A stretch of DNA of 64,000 nt from JADGHX01 sp963837755 (GCA_963837755.1 CAWIOP010000001.1:1736001-1800000), one strand, 5' to 3'; shown: positions 45,826 through 55,189, counted from the stretch's first letter. A program made the numbers and translations. The notes: a model not told the origin generated them from the sequence alone.

Positions 45826-45990
45826 CAGGTCTCGCTCGACGTGGGCTATACGAACGTCAACTATTTCACGCGCCGGTTCTGCCGGCTCGCCAGCACCATA
45901 CCAGCGCGGTACCGCACCATCATCGCAAGTGAGGGCACGTCGCTTGCGTCCAGCCTCGCCAGCTGCATGAGTCGCTCTGAATAGTTCGGC
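45826..45990 (+). pseudogene. AraC-type regulator, C-terminal scrap
   Basis: VSLDVGYTNVNYFTRRFCRL followed by PARYR is the second helix-turn-helix of the AraC family. No N-terminal sensor or first HTH is present upstream. Confidence 0.65.
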
Positions 45991-46020
45991 GCGAAGATGA
46001 CACGCAGCCTGGGTGACGCC

Positions 46021-46626
46021 ATGCACACTCTCCGCCTGACCAGCCTGACCAGCCTGGCCATCGCCGTTGCTTTTGCGGCACGGACTTATTCGCAAGAGCG
46101 GGCAGACGCTGAGGGCGAACGATCGCTCGAGCTCACGTTGAGCGAGGAAACGGCGCAATTGCGCTATGACGCACCCACCGACGTGTGGGGCCAGCAAGAC
46201 AACCGCATGTCCTACGCGGTCTTCCTGAGCGAGGAGCGCGACGTTGTGGGCTCCGCAGCACTGCTGATGGGCTCCGATCTGTCGCTCGGCGCGCTGGAAG
46301 TGAAGTTCGGTCCGCAGGCCTATGCCGCCCTGCTCGATGAGGAGAACGAGGACGTCTTCGCCGTCGCGCTCGGACTCGAAGCGCGCTTCAACCTCGTGCG
46401 AAGCCGCGGCATTGCCATCGTCGGCAGCGCGTTTTACTCGCCGGACGTGCTGACCTTCGGCTCGGCGGACAATCTGACGGACTTCATGGCCCGCGCCGAA
46501 ATGCGGCTGAACGAACGAGTCACCGGGTTCGCGGGCTACCGCTGGTTCGAGCTCGACCTGCTCATGCGCGAGGAGCGCAAGCTCCAGAATGAATTGTTTG
46601 CAGGCGTGAAATGGCAGCTTCGCTGA
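46021..46626 (+). CDS. YfaZ-family outer-membrane protein
   Basis: 201 residues from MHTLRLTSL; signal peptide to about residue 22. Mature part begins with acidic strands (SLELTLSEETAQLRYD) followed by paired beta strands GALEVKFGPQAYAALLDEE, AVALGLEARFNLV, GIAIVGSAFYSPDVLTFGSAD, and ends AGVKWQLR, as in YfaZ proteins. It appears complete in a region of fragments. Function unknown; predicted small barrel or barrel-associated protein. Confidence 0.85.
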   Translation: MHTLRLTSLTSLAIAVAFAARTYSQERADAEGERSLELTLSEETAQLRYDAPTDVWGQQDNRMSYAVFLSEERDVVGSAALLMGSDLSLGALEVKFGPQAYAALLDEENEDVFAVALGLEARFNLVRSRGIAIVGSAFYSPDVLTFGSADNLTDFMARAEMRLNERVTGFAGYRWFELDLLMREERKLQNELFAGVKWQLR

Positions 46627-46730
46627 ACACCGGTCCTGTCATCGTCCTCACCGGCGCGTCGAGTGGCATCGGGCGCGCCACTGCGAACGCCTTTGCCTGA
46701 CGCGGCGCCCGCCTGGTGCTGGCTGGAAAT
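46611..46730 (+). pseudogene. Short-chain dehydrogenase, N-terminal scrap with in-frame stop
   Basis: From ATG 46611, overlapping the YfaZ stop: MAASLNTGPVIVLTGASSGIG carries the cofactor motif TGASSGIG. A TGA at 46698-46700 stands where ARRGARLVL would be expected (Arg codon), and the similarity ends about 10 codons later. Confidence 0.75.
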
Positions 46731-46782
46731 TGATAAGTTCGAAACGCACGCTGACCTACAAGAAGTTCAGGGAGAGAACCAC

Positions 46783-47090
46783 ATGAAAAAGATCATAGGT
46801 TCTGGTTTTTTCGATTGTGTTATTGATCGGCATGCCCATACGCCCGGCAGCAGCGCTGAGCGGCGAGAAACTGGGGTGCTGGGTTGTGTCCGGCCAGACT
46901 GAAAAGTACACCTCACCAGGCTGCTTTCCGACGCGACCTAAATTTTCGTACAACGTTGTTTTCCGCGTGCTCAATATCTCCAGTACTTACACGTATTCGT
47001 GGAACACGACGGGGTGGCCTGCCCCCCTCGTGGGTTGCACGTCAACCTCGGAATACTGCACCGTGAGGGCTGACGCTTCGCTCGCCGCCA
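46783..47090 (+). pseudogene. Small secreted protein, frameshifted in its signal peptide
   Basis: ATG 46783 with GGGAG upstream encodes MKKII; removing one G near 46798 continues VLVFSIVLLIGMPIRPAAAL, a good signal peptide, then GEKLGCWVVSGQTEKYTSPG, SYNVVFRVLNISSTYTYSWN with four Cys. The 3' end runs into an integrase fragment on the other strand near 47090. Family unknown. Confidence 0.5.
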
Positions 47091-47394
47091 TGTGGGGCGT
47101 AGAAACCAGCGTAGCGGTCCAAGGCTGCGCTTCCTCGGCGGCGTGCAGAGAGAACGGATCGATCTTCGGATGATCCTTCTTCTTCAGGCGAGCGCTGCGG
47201 AGACTGCGGGCCGGGTTGTGCTGCTCGGGATGATCGCGGTAAGCGAAGTCCAACGCCTGCCGAAGAATGCTGATCGCGTCGTTGTAGGTCTTCTTGCTCC
47301 AGGTTCTCGCATCCGCGATCGCCACGAGTTGCGAGTAGCTCACCTGATGTAAGAGATCCTTCCCGAGTTCTGGCCGCCACGTGCCGTTCAACAC
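47090..47394 (-). pseudogene. Phage-type integrase, core-binding domain fragment
   Basis: About 100 residues: VSYSQLVAIADARTWSKKTY, NDAISILRQALDFAYRDHPE, ARLKKKDHPKIDPFSLHAAE. This is the SAM-like domain of Xanthomonas-type island integrases and leads into the catalytic domain, which is missing. A stop precedes the fragment. Confidence 0.75.
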
Positions 47395-47416
47395 CCTTCA
47401 GTGTCCGTTCGCAGCA

Positions 47417-47428
47417 GTGACAATTGTC
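47417..47428. promoter_or_regulatory. 12-bp palindrome upstream of the second permease pair
   Basis: TGACAATTGTCA is a perfect dyad 179 bases before the permease start. Possible operator; no cognate regulator is adjacent. Confidence 0.25.
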
Positions 47429-47606
47429 ATGCTTGATTCGCGCGCAGCGCTGCGATGTTACGATTCCCGCTCGCTCACGCAGGGGATGCTGGCGATCAGG
47501 TGCTGTCAACGAAGGAAACCCGTTCTCAGACCCACTGCGCCGAAAATGCCCTTGCGGGCAATACTCCCGCGAAACGAGAATTCGCCAAGCGATCGAAAGC
47601 CAGCGC

Positions 47607-48770
47607 GTGAAGTACCTTCCTCTCGTCTGGGCCGCATTCCGCCGCCACACCACGGAATCGCTGCTCACGTTCCTCGTCCTCACCGTCGCGTTCACCCTGT
47701 TCGGCTCCATGGTCGCCCTCAAGGCCGCCTACGAGAACGCGATCAACGTGAACCACATGGACCGCATGTGGCTCACCGATCGCTTCTGCTGCACGGGGCT
47801 GACCATCGGCCTGCGCGACCAGATCGCGCGGATTCCGGGAGTCCTCGGCGCGGGGGTGCTGCAAGGCCTTTTCGGCTATCACCAGGATCCTTCCAGACAG
47901 GTCGGCATCGCGTTGATCGACGAAGCCACCGTGTCGGCGCTTCCGGAATTACGCCTGACCGCAGACCACTGGAAGGAGATGGAGGCGACGCCAACGGGCC
48001 TCTTCTTCGCAAGCACGGCGGCGGCGAAGTGGAATGTGAAGCGCGGGGACACCTTCTCTCTCATCACGAGATTCCCCGAGCGGGAAGATGGTGGCACGGC
48101 CTGGCAGTTCACGGTGCTGGGCGTGGTTGACGATCCGGCAGAGGGAAGCGAGTGGACTCCGCACATCTACGGCAACTACAACTACTTCGACGCCGTACGG
48201 ACCCCAGGCAGGCGCGGCAGGGTCACGTTCATCGTGCCCATCGATGATCCTGAAAAATCGCGGGACACCTGTCAGACCATCGACCGTATGTACGCCAATT
48301 CCCAGACGCCCACGTACTGCGTGCCGCTCCGGGAAGACGCCCGGCAACTGGCCGCGTCCATCCTCAACATGCGGCAGATGAGTCTCGGCATCGCGGCGGC
48401 CGGCTTGTTCATGATCCTCTTCCTCTGCGCGAACGGCACCGCGGAGTCGGTGCGCGAGCGACTTCCGGAGTTCGCCGTTCTGAAGACGATCGGCTTCGAC
48501 GATCGTGCGGTCGCCACAGTCGTGTTCCTCGAGGCCGCGCTCCCGAGCGTAGCGGGCGCGGTGCTGTGAACCGCGCTCGCGTGGGCGTTGGGCACTCTGG
48601 CTCCGCGGCTCGCAGAGAAGGGAGTGCTGGATATTCCGGAGCCTTCCATGTCACCTGTCGTTGTAGCGCTGGCGCTCGCCGCCGCATTGCTCATCGCCGT
48701 GGCCAGCACGGTTCTTCCCCTTCGGCGACTCAAGGCAATGGAGCTTGCCGCTGTGCTCGCGGGGCGGTGA
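47607..48770 (+). pseudogene. FtsX/MacB-type permease with in-frame TGA
   Basis: GTG 47607 (MKYLPLVWAAFRRHTTESLL). Homologous to the permease at 3138, including SVRERLPEFAVLKTIGFDDRA. After PSVAGAVL a TGA at 48567-48569 interrupts; the same frame then gives TALAWALGTLAPRL and a final helix with LRRLKAMELAAVLAGR to the true stop at 48770, overlapping the next start. The stop removes the last membrane helices, so the protein is probably inactive. Confidence 0.85.
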
Positions 48771-49924
48771 ACGTGTTGCGTCAGATCTTCACAGTCTCTG
48801 CGCTGGGCATCAGCACGCTGCCGCAGCGGCGTGGCACATCCATCGTCATCGTTGTCGGCGTGTGTTGCGTGGTGGCCGTGCTGGTCTCGATGTTGTCGGT
48901 GACCGCCGGCCTCACGCGGATGTATGTGTCGGGGGGCAATCCGGAGCGCGCCATCGTGTTGCCCAAAGGCGCGCGCGGCGAATGGAGCTCCGGCCTGTCA
49001 CGCGGCTCGGTCGGCACCATCCTGAACGCGCCCGGCATCGCGAGAGGCGCGGACGGCGCTGCGCTCGCAGACGCCGAATTTCAGATGACCCTCATGCCTC
49101 CACCGGGCGTTGCCCAGGACTCACTGCAGGTGCGGGGCATCGGGCCCGCCGGCGTGGGCGTACGAGACGACTTCAGGATCGAGTCGGGGCGTATGTTTCG
49201 TTCCGGCGCGCAGGAGCTGATCGTCGGCGTCGGTGCTTCGCGAATGTTCGGCATGGAGACCGGGGACAAGGTCCTCATGCCCGACGGTGACTGGCCTGTT
49301 GTGGGCACGTTCTCGAACGGCGGCGAGAAGGTGGAAAGCCAGATTCTTGCGGACGCGGAGACGCTGATGTCGGCCAGCCGGCGCACGGGCTTCGGGTCGG
49401 TCATCGTGAAGCTTGCGCAGCCGCAGGCGTTCGATGAGCTCCAGCGCTGGCTCACGACCAATCCGGCCCTCTCGGTCGACGCCGCGCGCGTGTCGGAGCA
49501 TCTCCTGCGAACCGACGGACGCCAGATGAGGTTCTTCACGCGCATCACGTACGTGATCGGCGTCATCATGGCGCTTGGCGCGCTGTTCGGCGCCATCAAG
49601 ATCATGTATGCAGCGGTGCGCGCGCGTACTCGCGAGATCGGAACCTTGCGGGCGCTGGGGTTCGGCAGCGTGCCGGTTGCGGTATCCGTGCTACTGGAGG
49701 CGACGGTACTCGCGCTCGCCGGTGCGGCGCTCGGCGCGTTCATTGCGTGGCTGGTGTTCGACGGGCGCGAGGTCTATTCGTGGGGCGTGTTCAGGCTGCA
49801 TGTGTCGGCGCAGCTCGTGGAGCTTGGGCTTGCGTGGGGAGTTGTGATCGCGCTGCTGGGCGGGGTTTTTCCGGCGGTTCGGGCGGGGAGGATTCCTGCG
49901 GCCGAGGCGCTTCGGGTGGTGTGA
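48767..49924 (+). CDS. FtsX/MacB-type permease, orphan second subunit
   Basis: 385 residues from GTG 48767 overlapping the previous stop (GTGA). N-terminal helix (TSIVIVVGVCCVVAVLVSML), periplasmic domain with ERAIVLPKG, and three C-terminal helices with TREIGTLRALGFGSVPVAV. It is a paralogue of the permease at 4303, in the same gene order. No ATPase gene follows, unlike the PKS-linked operon, so it would need an ATPase from elsewhere. Confidence 0.88.
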   Translation: MNVLRQIFTVSALGISTLPQRRGTSIVIVVGVCCVVAVLVSMLSVTAGLTRMYVSGGNPERAIVLPKGARGEWSSGLSRGSVGTILNAPGIARGADGAALADAEFQMTLMPPPGVAQDSLQVRGIGPAGVGVRDDFRIESGRMFRSGAQELIVGVGASRMFGMETGDKVLMPDGDWPVVGTFSNGGEKVESQILADAETLMSASRRTGFGSVIVKLAQPQAFDELQRWLTTNPALSVDAARVSEHLLRTDGRQMRFFTRITYVIGVIMALGALFGAIKIMYAAVRARTREIGTLRALGFGSVPVAVSVLLEATVLALAGAALGAFIAWLVFDGREVYSWGVFRLHVSAQLVELGLAWGVVIALLGGVFPAVRAGRIPAAEALRVV

Positions 49925-50029
49925 GGCTTGTATTCCTCCAGCGACCTTCCAAAACCCGCAGCAGACCAGGATCTGTCCATCGCTTCAGCAGGGGGAGCAG
50001 CCTTCTGGCAGGGACGATACGATCCGCAA

Positions 50030-50300
50030 ATGAGCACCACCGACCCGCCATTTTCAGTTCGGATAGGCGCACGCACGGTACCGAGCCTCGGTATGCAGGA
50101 CATGCCCGTGGAGCTGCGCGTAAGTTTGTGGAACACAATTCAACCGTGGATTTGGCGGACGGTGTACGGGGAGGAGTATCTGCGCCGCGCGCAGTGGGTT
50201 TACAACTTCCGCGCGATCCGCTGGCCTACAGACGAGGTTCCACCGGAATTTCGAAGCCATGATGCAACCCAGCGACTCAAGCAGTGGCTGCTCAACTCTA
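50030..50300 (+). pseudogene. AbiJ-type N-terminal domain remnant
   Basis: MSTTDPPFSVRIGARTVP, MQDMPVELRVSLWNTIQPWI and FRAIRWPTDEVPPEF resemble the N-terminal domain of abortive-infection AbiJ-like proteins. The similarity ends near 50300 where an integrase arm domain begins on the other strand; the C-terminal effector part is absent. Confidence 0.45.
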
Positions 50301-50477
50301 GTCCGGAAATTCTTCGGCGAATGAGAACATGCCGGCGGTGATGCGTTGCTTGATGCCGGCGAGGTGCTCACGCGCCAGGCGGAGATTGGCCTCGCTCGGG
50401 ACCCGCACACGCGTCGGTCGATACCGTATGCCATGGAATTTGAAATCGAAGCGGATTCTTTGGCGACCTGCTGGCAT
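50298..50477 (-). pseudogene. Integrase N-terminal arm-binding domain fragment
   Basis: About 60 residues from MPAGRQRIRFDFKFHGIRYR through ANLRLAREHLAGIKQRITAG to FSFAEEFPD, the DUF3596-type arm-binding domain of island integrases. The same domain occurs at 55625-55690. Nothing of the core-binding or catalytic domain follows. Confidence 0.75.
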
Positions 50478-50842
50478 TACACCGCCGCCTATTGATCTCC
50501 TTCCCACGGCGCACCCCCAGCTGAAAGTGAGCAAAGTGAAATGGTAGCAACCTCCGTTTCGACCTTGACGGTTCTGGCATTAGCGAATCTGAGCCGAAAT
50601 TCCGAACAAGCACGGCTCGTGACCCACGCCACGAGGGACAAGCCGACGACCTCCGCACTCATGATGCCGCGGCAGCATTCGACCCGAAGCGGTCGATCAT
50701 CATGCCGCGGTTCGTTGGCGGAGATGTTTCGATATCAAGCTTTGTGCTGCGCTCGTCCCGTGCCTTCGCCGCTTCTCGCGAGCGTCTAAGTAAGTTAAGT
50801 TCGAGACCCCGCCTGAATTAGGCAGCATAACGGCGAGACGGC
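50478..50842. other. No gene recognised
   Basis: About 365 bases of short overlapping frames between the integrase fragment and the serine hydrolase. No motif seen. Confidence 0.4.
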
Positions 50843-51961
50843 ATGAAGAGGTGGATCTCGATCGCGCTGCTCTTCGCAGCGAGCTGCGCCGGCGCGCCGC
50901 CGGGCATGGCGCCGCCCGACGCAATCGACGCTGAGGTGCGGCGCCTGATGGCGTCGGAGGACGTGGTGGGCTTGGCGCTCGCCATCATCGACGACGGCGA
51001 GGTCGCGCATGTCGCCGCCTACGGCGTGCGCGACCTCGCTCGCAGCCGGCCGCTCGATTCTGACACGGTCATGTACGCCGCCTCGCTCGCCAAGACGGCG
51101 TTCGCCTACACCGTCCTGCAGCTTGCGGATGAAGGTCGCATCGATCTCGATGCCTCGATCGCGACCTACTTGCCCAAGCCGCTTCCCGATTATTTGGACT
51201 ATCAAGATCTCGGCGGCGACGAGCGCTGGCGGATGATCACCCCGCGCGTCATCCTCACGCATTCGACGGGCTTCGCCAACTTACGGCGCTTCGAGGAAGA
51301 CGGGAAGCTCCGGCTGCATTGGCGTCCGGGGAGCCGCTACGGCTACTCGGGCGAAGGGTTTCGATTGCTGCAGTTCGTCCTGGAAGAAGGCCTCGGCCTT
51401 GACGTCGGCACGGAAATGCAGGTCCGCGTCTTCGACCGCTTCGGCCTGACGCGCACGAGCATGCTTTGGCGCGATGATTTCGCGGAAGACTTCGCCGAGA
51501 CCTATGCGGAGGACGGAACCCTCGAGGCGCACGACCGGCGCAGCCGCGTCGACGCGGCCGGCTCGATGGACACGACGATCGCCGACCAAGCGCGGCTCTG
51601 GGCGAGCGTGATGCGCGGCGAAGGGCTGACGCCGGAATCGCGCGCGGCGATGGTTCGCGGCCAGCTGCCGATCAGCACCGCACATCAGTTCCCGTCGCTG
51701 CAAGAATCGACGGACCCACGCGGCGCCGCGATCGCGCTCGCCGCCGGCCTGGGTGTCGTCACGTTCAAGGACGCAAGCGGCCCGATATGGTTCAAGGGCG
51801 GACACGACGACGGCACGGGCAACGTTCTCGTATGCCAGGAGGCGCGCCGGCGTTGCGTCGTGTTCCTGTCTAACAGCGTGCGCGCCGAGCGGATCTATCC
51901 GGCCTTGACGCGCATCATTCTGGGCGACACGGCCATGCCGTGGTGGTGGGAGTACCGCTGA
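50843..51961 (+). CDS. Class C beta-lactamase-like serine hydrolase, probable lipoprotein
   Basis: 372 residues. N-terminal signal with a lipobox-like LFAASC (Cys at about 15). SxxK motif in YAASLAKTAF, YSG in the YxN position (RYGYSGEGF), and a KTG-like HxG position as IWFKGGHDDG. This is the beta-lactamase/D-alanyl-D-alanine carboxypeptidase-like (PF00144) family, which includes esterases and peptidases, so true beta-lactamase activity cannot be assumed. Confidence 0.88.
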   Translation: MKRWISIALLFAASCAGAPPGMAPPDAIDAEVRRLMASEDVVGLALAIIDDGEVAHVAAYGVRDLARSRPLDSDTVMYAASLAKTAFAYTVLQLADEGRIDLDASIATYLPKPLPDYLDYQDLGGDERWRMITPRVILTHSTGFANLRRFEEDGKLRLHWRPGSRYGYSGEGFRLLQFVLEEGLGLDVGTEMQVRVFDRFGLTRTSMLWRDDFAEDFAETYAEDGTLEAHDRRSRVDAAGSMDTTIADQARLWASVMRGEGLTPESRAAMVRGQLPISTAHQFPSLQESTDPRGAAIALAAGLGVVTFKDASGPIWFKGGHDDGTGNVLVCQEARRRCVVFLSNSVRAERIYPALTRIILGDTAMPWWWEYR

Positions 51962-52012
51962 CCCTCGCGCGCATGCTTGACCGTCTGTCTTTGGCCGAAG
52001 ACCGCCCTCGAC

Positions 52013-52154
52013 CGAGGCTGTGTGAAAACGCTCGAGGCCCTATTTGCGCAGCGCATTTTCAGGCACGTAGGCTCGATAACAAGTGATTCGAGTTGATCGA
52101 GTCGTGTGAAACTGAACCTACGAGCCGATCGGTTTTTGTTTTCACACAGCCTCG
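52013..52154. repeat. 142-bp MITE-like element with 17-bp terminal inverted repeats
   Basis: CGAGGCTGTGTGAAAAC at 52013-52029 is the exact inverse complement of 52138-52154. The interior has a further imperfect inverted pair around GTAGGCTCG and ACGAGCC. There is no coding sequence. End sequences of this kind resemble IS terminal repeats. Confidence 0.75.
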
Positions 52155-52185
52155 ACCCAATGCGGACGTCGAGTCTGCTAGCGAC

Positions 52186-52680
52186 TTAGTTCGTTGACCC
52201 ATCATTTACTGAGTTGCCGCGTTCCGGGAACAGGACATCGGCAAGCTGTGCCAGCGAAAGGGGCGCATGATTGGCTCGTTGCATCTTCACCTTTCTGAAA
52301 CCCGGTCGGTCGGAGGCCGAGAGCCCGTCGATTGGCGGCAATGGGTTGCCTAGCAGGTAATAGCCGGTTGGCTCGCTCGTGCTCGCGTCGTAGAGCATCC
52401 AGATGGCGCACGGATTGGGTAAGCGCCACAACGAATCGGCCAGGTCATACGAGTTCGCAGGCGGGGCACCCGATCGCGTCTTCATCTGAATGTGATACGT
52501 GTGCTCGCCCACCGAGAGCACGAGATCGAATCCGAAGGCATCAACTTCGGACTTCAGCACGTTCAATAGCAGCGGCTCTTTGCGCAGGACGAGGTGCCGA
52601 CGCAGATCGAACAGAAAGCGGTGCTCCAGCAGGTTCTCGAAGAAGCGCGAATTCTGGAAGATAAAGTCCGGAGCAGGCAT
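52186..52680 (-). CDS. PD-(D/E)XK-like protein
   Basis: 164 residues from ATG 52680 with AGGTGA upstream. The segment VDAFGFDLVLSVGEHTYHIQMKTRSG has the D-x(n)-QxK layout of PD-(D/E)XK nuclease folds, followed by a helix and APPANSYDLADSLWRLPNP. The C-terminal part is unknown. It starts 18 bases after the DUF6988-like gene, so the two form an operon. Nuclease activity is predicted from motif only. Confidence 0.65.
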   Translation of the reverse strand: MPAPDFIFQNSRFFENLLEHRFLFDLRRHLVLRKEPLLLNVLKSEVDAFGFDLVLSVGEHTYHIQMKTRSGAPPANSYDLADSLWRLPNPCAIWMLYDASTSEPTGYYLLGNPLPPIDGLSASDRPGFRKVKMQRANHAPLSLAQLADVLFPERGNSVNDGSTN

Positions 52681-52698
52681 CAATTCACCTTTTGGTGA

Positions 52699-53322
52699 TC
52701 AGGCGTTTTCAGCGGGACCAGGAGTGCAGCGCGGATACTTGGCTGCGATCTCGAGCACCTGCTGCTGCAGCGGTTGCGCCCCCGAGAGCGCGACTGCCTG
52801 CATGCAGCTCATGACGCCCAGACCATTTGCATTGCACAGCACGGCGCTCAACAACGCTTCCGGGTATCCATCGGCATGCCGACGCAATGGATGGATACCG
52901 GCATGCGTATAGGAATTGAGCGCCTTCCAGTTGTGCTCCTTGAAGCGGGTGAGCGCGCTGTACGCGGCCGCGGGCGCCTTCTCCTGGATGTGCTGCATCA
53001 TGACGTTGACGGTCGGGATGTTCTTTGCTGCCTGTTCCGACTCCAGATCCAGCGTCGCATTTAGCTCTGCAAGATCCGCATTACATGCCGCGTACGCGAG
53101 CCAGACGCTCCGCACCAACGCCTCGAACTGCGATCGATGCACGACGAGCGCCGAGGGCAACAGGCCGAGTTCCAAGAGCGATCGCACGGCATGCCAGTGC
53201 TCGAGGGCGAGCGAACACGCCGTGTCACTGATCTGCACCCGCTCGCTGTCGATCGTTGGCAGATCGATAAGCAGCAAGAGCTCGACGACGAGCCGTTCGG
53301 ATTCTTCGAAGAGATCGTCCAT
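52699..53322 (-). CDS. DUF6988-like all-helical protein
   Basis: 207 residues from MDDLFEESERLVVELLLLID; the frame is open further upstream but the extra sequence is arginine-rich noise. Helical throughout, with ALEHWHAVRSLLELGLLPSA, RSQFEALVRSVWLAYAA and FKEHNWKALNSYTHAGIHPL. The RSQFEALVRS and YTHAGIHPL motifs match DUF6988 proteins, which have a HEPN-like helical pattern; this name is from memory. First gene of a two-gene operon with the PD-(D/E)XK-like protein. Confidence 0.65.
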   Translation of the reverse strand: MDDLFEESERLVVELLLLIDLPTIDSERVQISDTACSLALEHWHAVRSLLELGLLPSALVVHRSQFEALVRSVWLAYAACNADLAELNATLDLESEQAAKNIPTVNVMMQHIQEKAPAAAYSALTRFKEHNWKALNSYTHAGIHPLRRHADGYPEALLSAVLCNANGLGVMSCMQAVALSGAQPLQQQVLEIAAKYPRCTPGPAENA

Positions 53323-53576
53323 TGCCCAATTCTCCGATTTCTGCTCGGAGGGAACCTTGCTGCCCGTCTCAAGGTGGCCTCGATGCCCTGCTGCACTTTG
53401 ATCATGGCGAACGAGTTGGCGGGATGCACGACAATCGCGGCGGCCGAACGCGTGTGCGACCGCCTCCTCGGACCGCTGGGCACTGTCGGCTTGGACCCGA
53501 AGCAGACATTTGACGCTAGATTTTCGGTGCTGCACTCTCCCCCCAACGACGACCACCATTTGACCGGCGGCTAGCG

Positions 53577-54839
53577 ATGTCTCTCTTTCGCCAATCATTC
53601 GAATCTCTGCAGTGGACCGATGTAGTGGAGTTCTGCAATCAGCGGGAGGCTGAAGGAGCAACGCTTGACTACAAGCAGGAAATACCAAGGGACATCGAGA
53701 AGACCGTGGCCGCAATGGCGAACACGTTGGGCGGCATCATAATTGTAGGTGTCGCGGAGGACGATGAGGCGAAACCCGTTCTGCCGGCTACCGGAATGAC
53801 GATGCGACGCGGACTGGTCGAGCAGATCACTAGCAAGTGCGTCGATAACATCAACCCGCCAGTCGTGCCAGAAGCGCACCTTGTGCGAAACGACGCAGGC
53901 GACATGGTATTCGTGGTGTTGAGAATTGCGCAGAGCAGAGAGGCGCCGCATGCCATCAACAACAACACGCGCGTATACATTCGTACGGGTCGGCAGAATA
54001 GCCAAGATGAGTTGGCATCTCTCGAGAGAATCCTGTGGCTGCTAGATCGCAGGAAGCAGTCCGAAGCATTCGGCGAATGGCTTTTTGTGCGGGCGAGTGA
54101 ACGTTACGACCTGATTCAAGCGGGTAAGGTCCCCGGTATCCCTGCAAGTGCTGAGCCCGACTCCGGACGATGTCTGCTAACCCTCGCCCTTTCACCGGTA
54201 TACCCTGACGCGGGGACCCCCGTAAGGTCTCCGGACCTCGATCAGATTCGCAGGAGGATCACGATTAGAGATCCGATGAGAACGGCGAACGAGTTCCCAA
54301 TTCAGGAACAGGAGACAGTCAATCGAATCGTCGAGGACGGGGTGGTAATGCATTGGGCGGGTGGTCGCGGCCTACGGACGTACCACACGCACCTAAATAT
54401 TCATGGCCTCTATTTTTTCAAGCAGTCGCTGCTCTATTTGCCACCGGCGGAACATCGCGCCGGGAAGACGAATCATTTCATGCGATTTTCGGAGATCGTC
54501 GACCGTGCTTATAGCATTTTGCTTTCGGGCAAGAAGTTCTACGACAAGATTGGGTATCACGGGCCTCTAGCGATGAGGTTGAAGCTGGAGAACATTGTCG
54601 GCTACGCAATGCTCGTGGGCGATTTGGGGAACCACAGCGCAGAAACCTTCCTTCGCCACTCCGCGGACCCATTGGTGGAGGCGCAGACGTTTACAAGCAC
54701 ACGGAACATGATCTCTGACCGGGCGATGGTCGTCGAAAATCTCACAAGGCGTGTTGCTTGGGCCTACAACTGGGATGTTAATGCTCTCGGGCTCGAGCAT
54801 TACGCGGCTTCGAGATTCACCTCAACAACGGGCGATTGA
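53577..54839 (+). CDS. AlbA_2/Schlafen-type putative DNA/ATP-binding protein
   Basis: 420 residues. N-terminal AlbA_2 (AAA_4) domain: EGATLDYKQEIPRDIEKTVA, AMANTLGGIIIVGVAEDDE, LVEQITSKCVDNINPPVVPE, and VYIRTGRQNSQDELAS. The remaining 250 residues (LLYLPPAEHRAGKTNHFMRF, SEIVDRAYSILLSGKKFYD) are not assignable. AlbA_2 proteins are frequent in defence and accessory islands. It is divergent from the DUF6988-PD-(D/E)XK operon, with 254 bases between. Confidence 0.82.
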   Translation: MSLFRQSFESLQWTDVVEFCNQREAEGATLDYKQEIPRDIEKTVAAMANTLGGIIIVGVAEDDEAKPVLPATGMTMRRGLVEQITSKCVDNINPPVVPEAHLVRNDAGDMVFVVLRIAQSREAPHAINNNTRVYIRTGRQNSQDELASLERILWLLDRRKQSEAFGEWLFVRASERYDLIQAGKVPGIPASAEPDSGRCLLTLALSPVYPDAGTPVRSPDLDQIRRRITIRDPMRTANEFPIQEQETVNRIVEDGVVMHWAGGRGLRTYHTHLNIHGLYFFKQSLLYLPPAEHRAGKTNHFMRFSEIVDRAYSILLSGKKFYDKIGYHGPLAMRLKLENIVGYAMLVGDLGNHSAETFLRHSADPLVEAQTFTSTRNMISDRAMVVENLTRRVAWAYNWDVNALGLEHYAASRFTSTTGD

Positions 54840-55045
54840 ACGGCTCTTGGGCGTTGCCTGGATGCCCGCTTCTGGCCGATAGCGGCCCGATCACTTCGTG
54901 TTTGGCTCGATAGGTGGGATGACGTTGCAGAGTGATGCAATTCGATGCAGTCCCTGGGGACCTCAACGATGAAAAGATAATGAGAGTGGATGTGTGCTAC
55001 CGCGCCGAGCGAACGTTCGGTGTGCGTGCAGACAGCGGGTCGCGT

Positions 55046-55188
55046 CAAAGAGAGGGATCGCTAGTGCCAGCTTCAGTGCCAGCTATGGGGGCTTCGGGGG
55101 ATCGCCGGGGACCACCTCGTTTTCTGAATCAGTAAGTTGACTGATCTGCATGAGGGGCCTCCCGGTTCGAATCCCTCTCTCTCCGCCA
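55046..55188 (+). repeat. Att-like repeat, copy 2, ending in a tRNA-Ser-like 3' end
   Basis: Matches 38339-38509 from CAAAGAGAGGGAT to the tRNA-like core at 55164-55188, and four bases beyond (GTCT). The 10-base inverted repeat AGAGAGGGAT / ATCCCTCTCT (55049-55058, 55171-55180) is conserved. A decayed integrase begins directly to its right, the usual neighbour of an attachment site. Confidence 0.7.
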
Positions 55189-55189
55189 G

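Noticed and set aside
46698..48569. Reassignment of TGA (selenocysteine or Trp)
   Set aside because: Homology at the two sites suggests Arg and Gly, not Cys or Trp. No SECIS-like hairpin was noticed and the other genes use TGA as a normal stop.
55164..55188. Complete tRNA-Ser gene
   Set aside because: As for the first copy: no 5' half, anticodon arm or pairing T-stem 5' strand; it is an attachment-site remnant.
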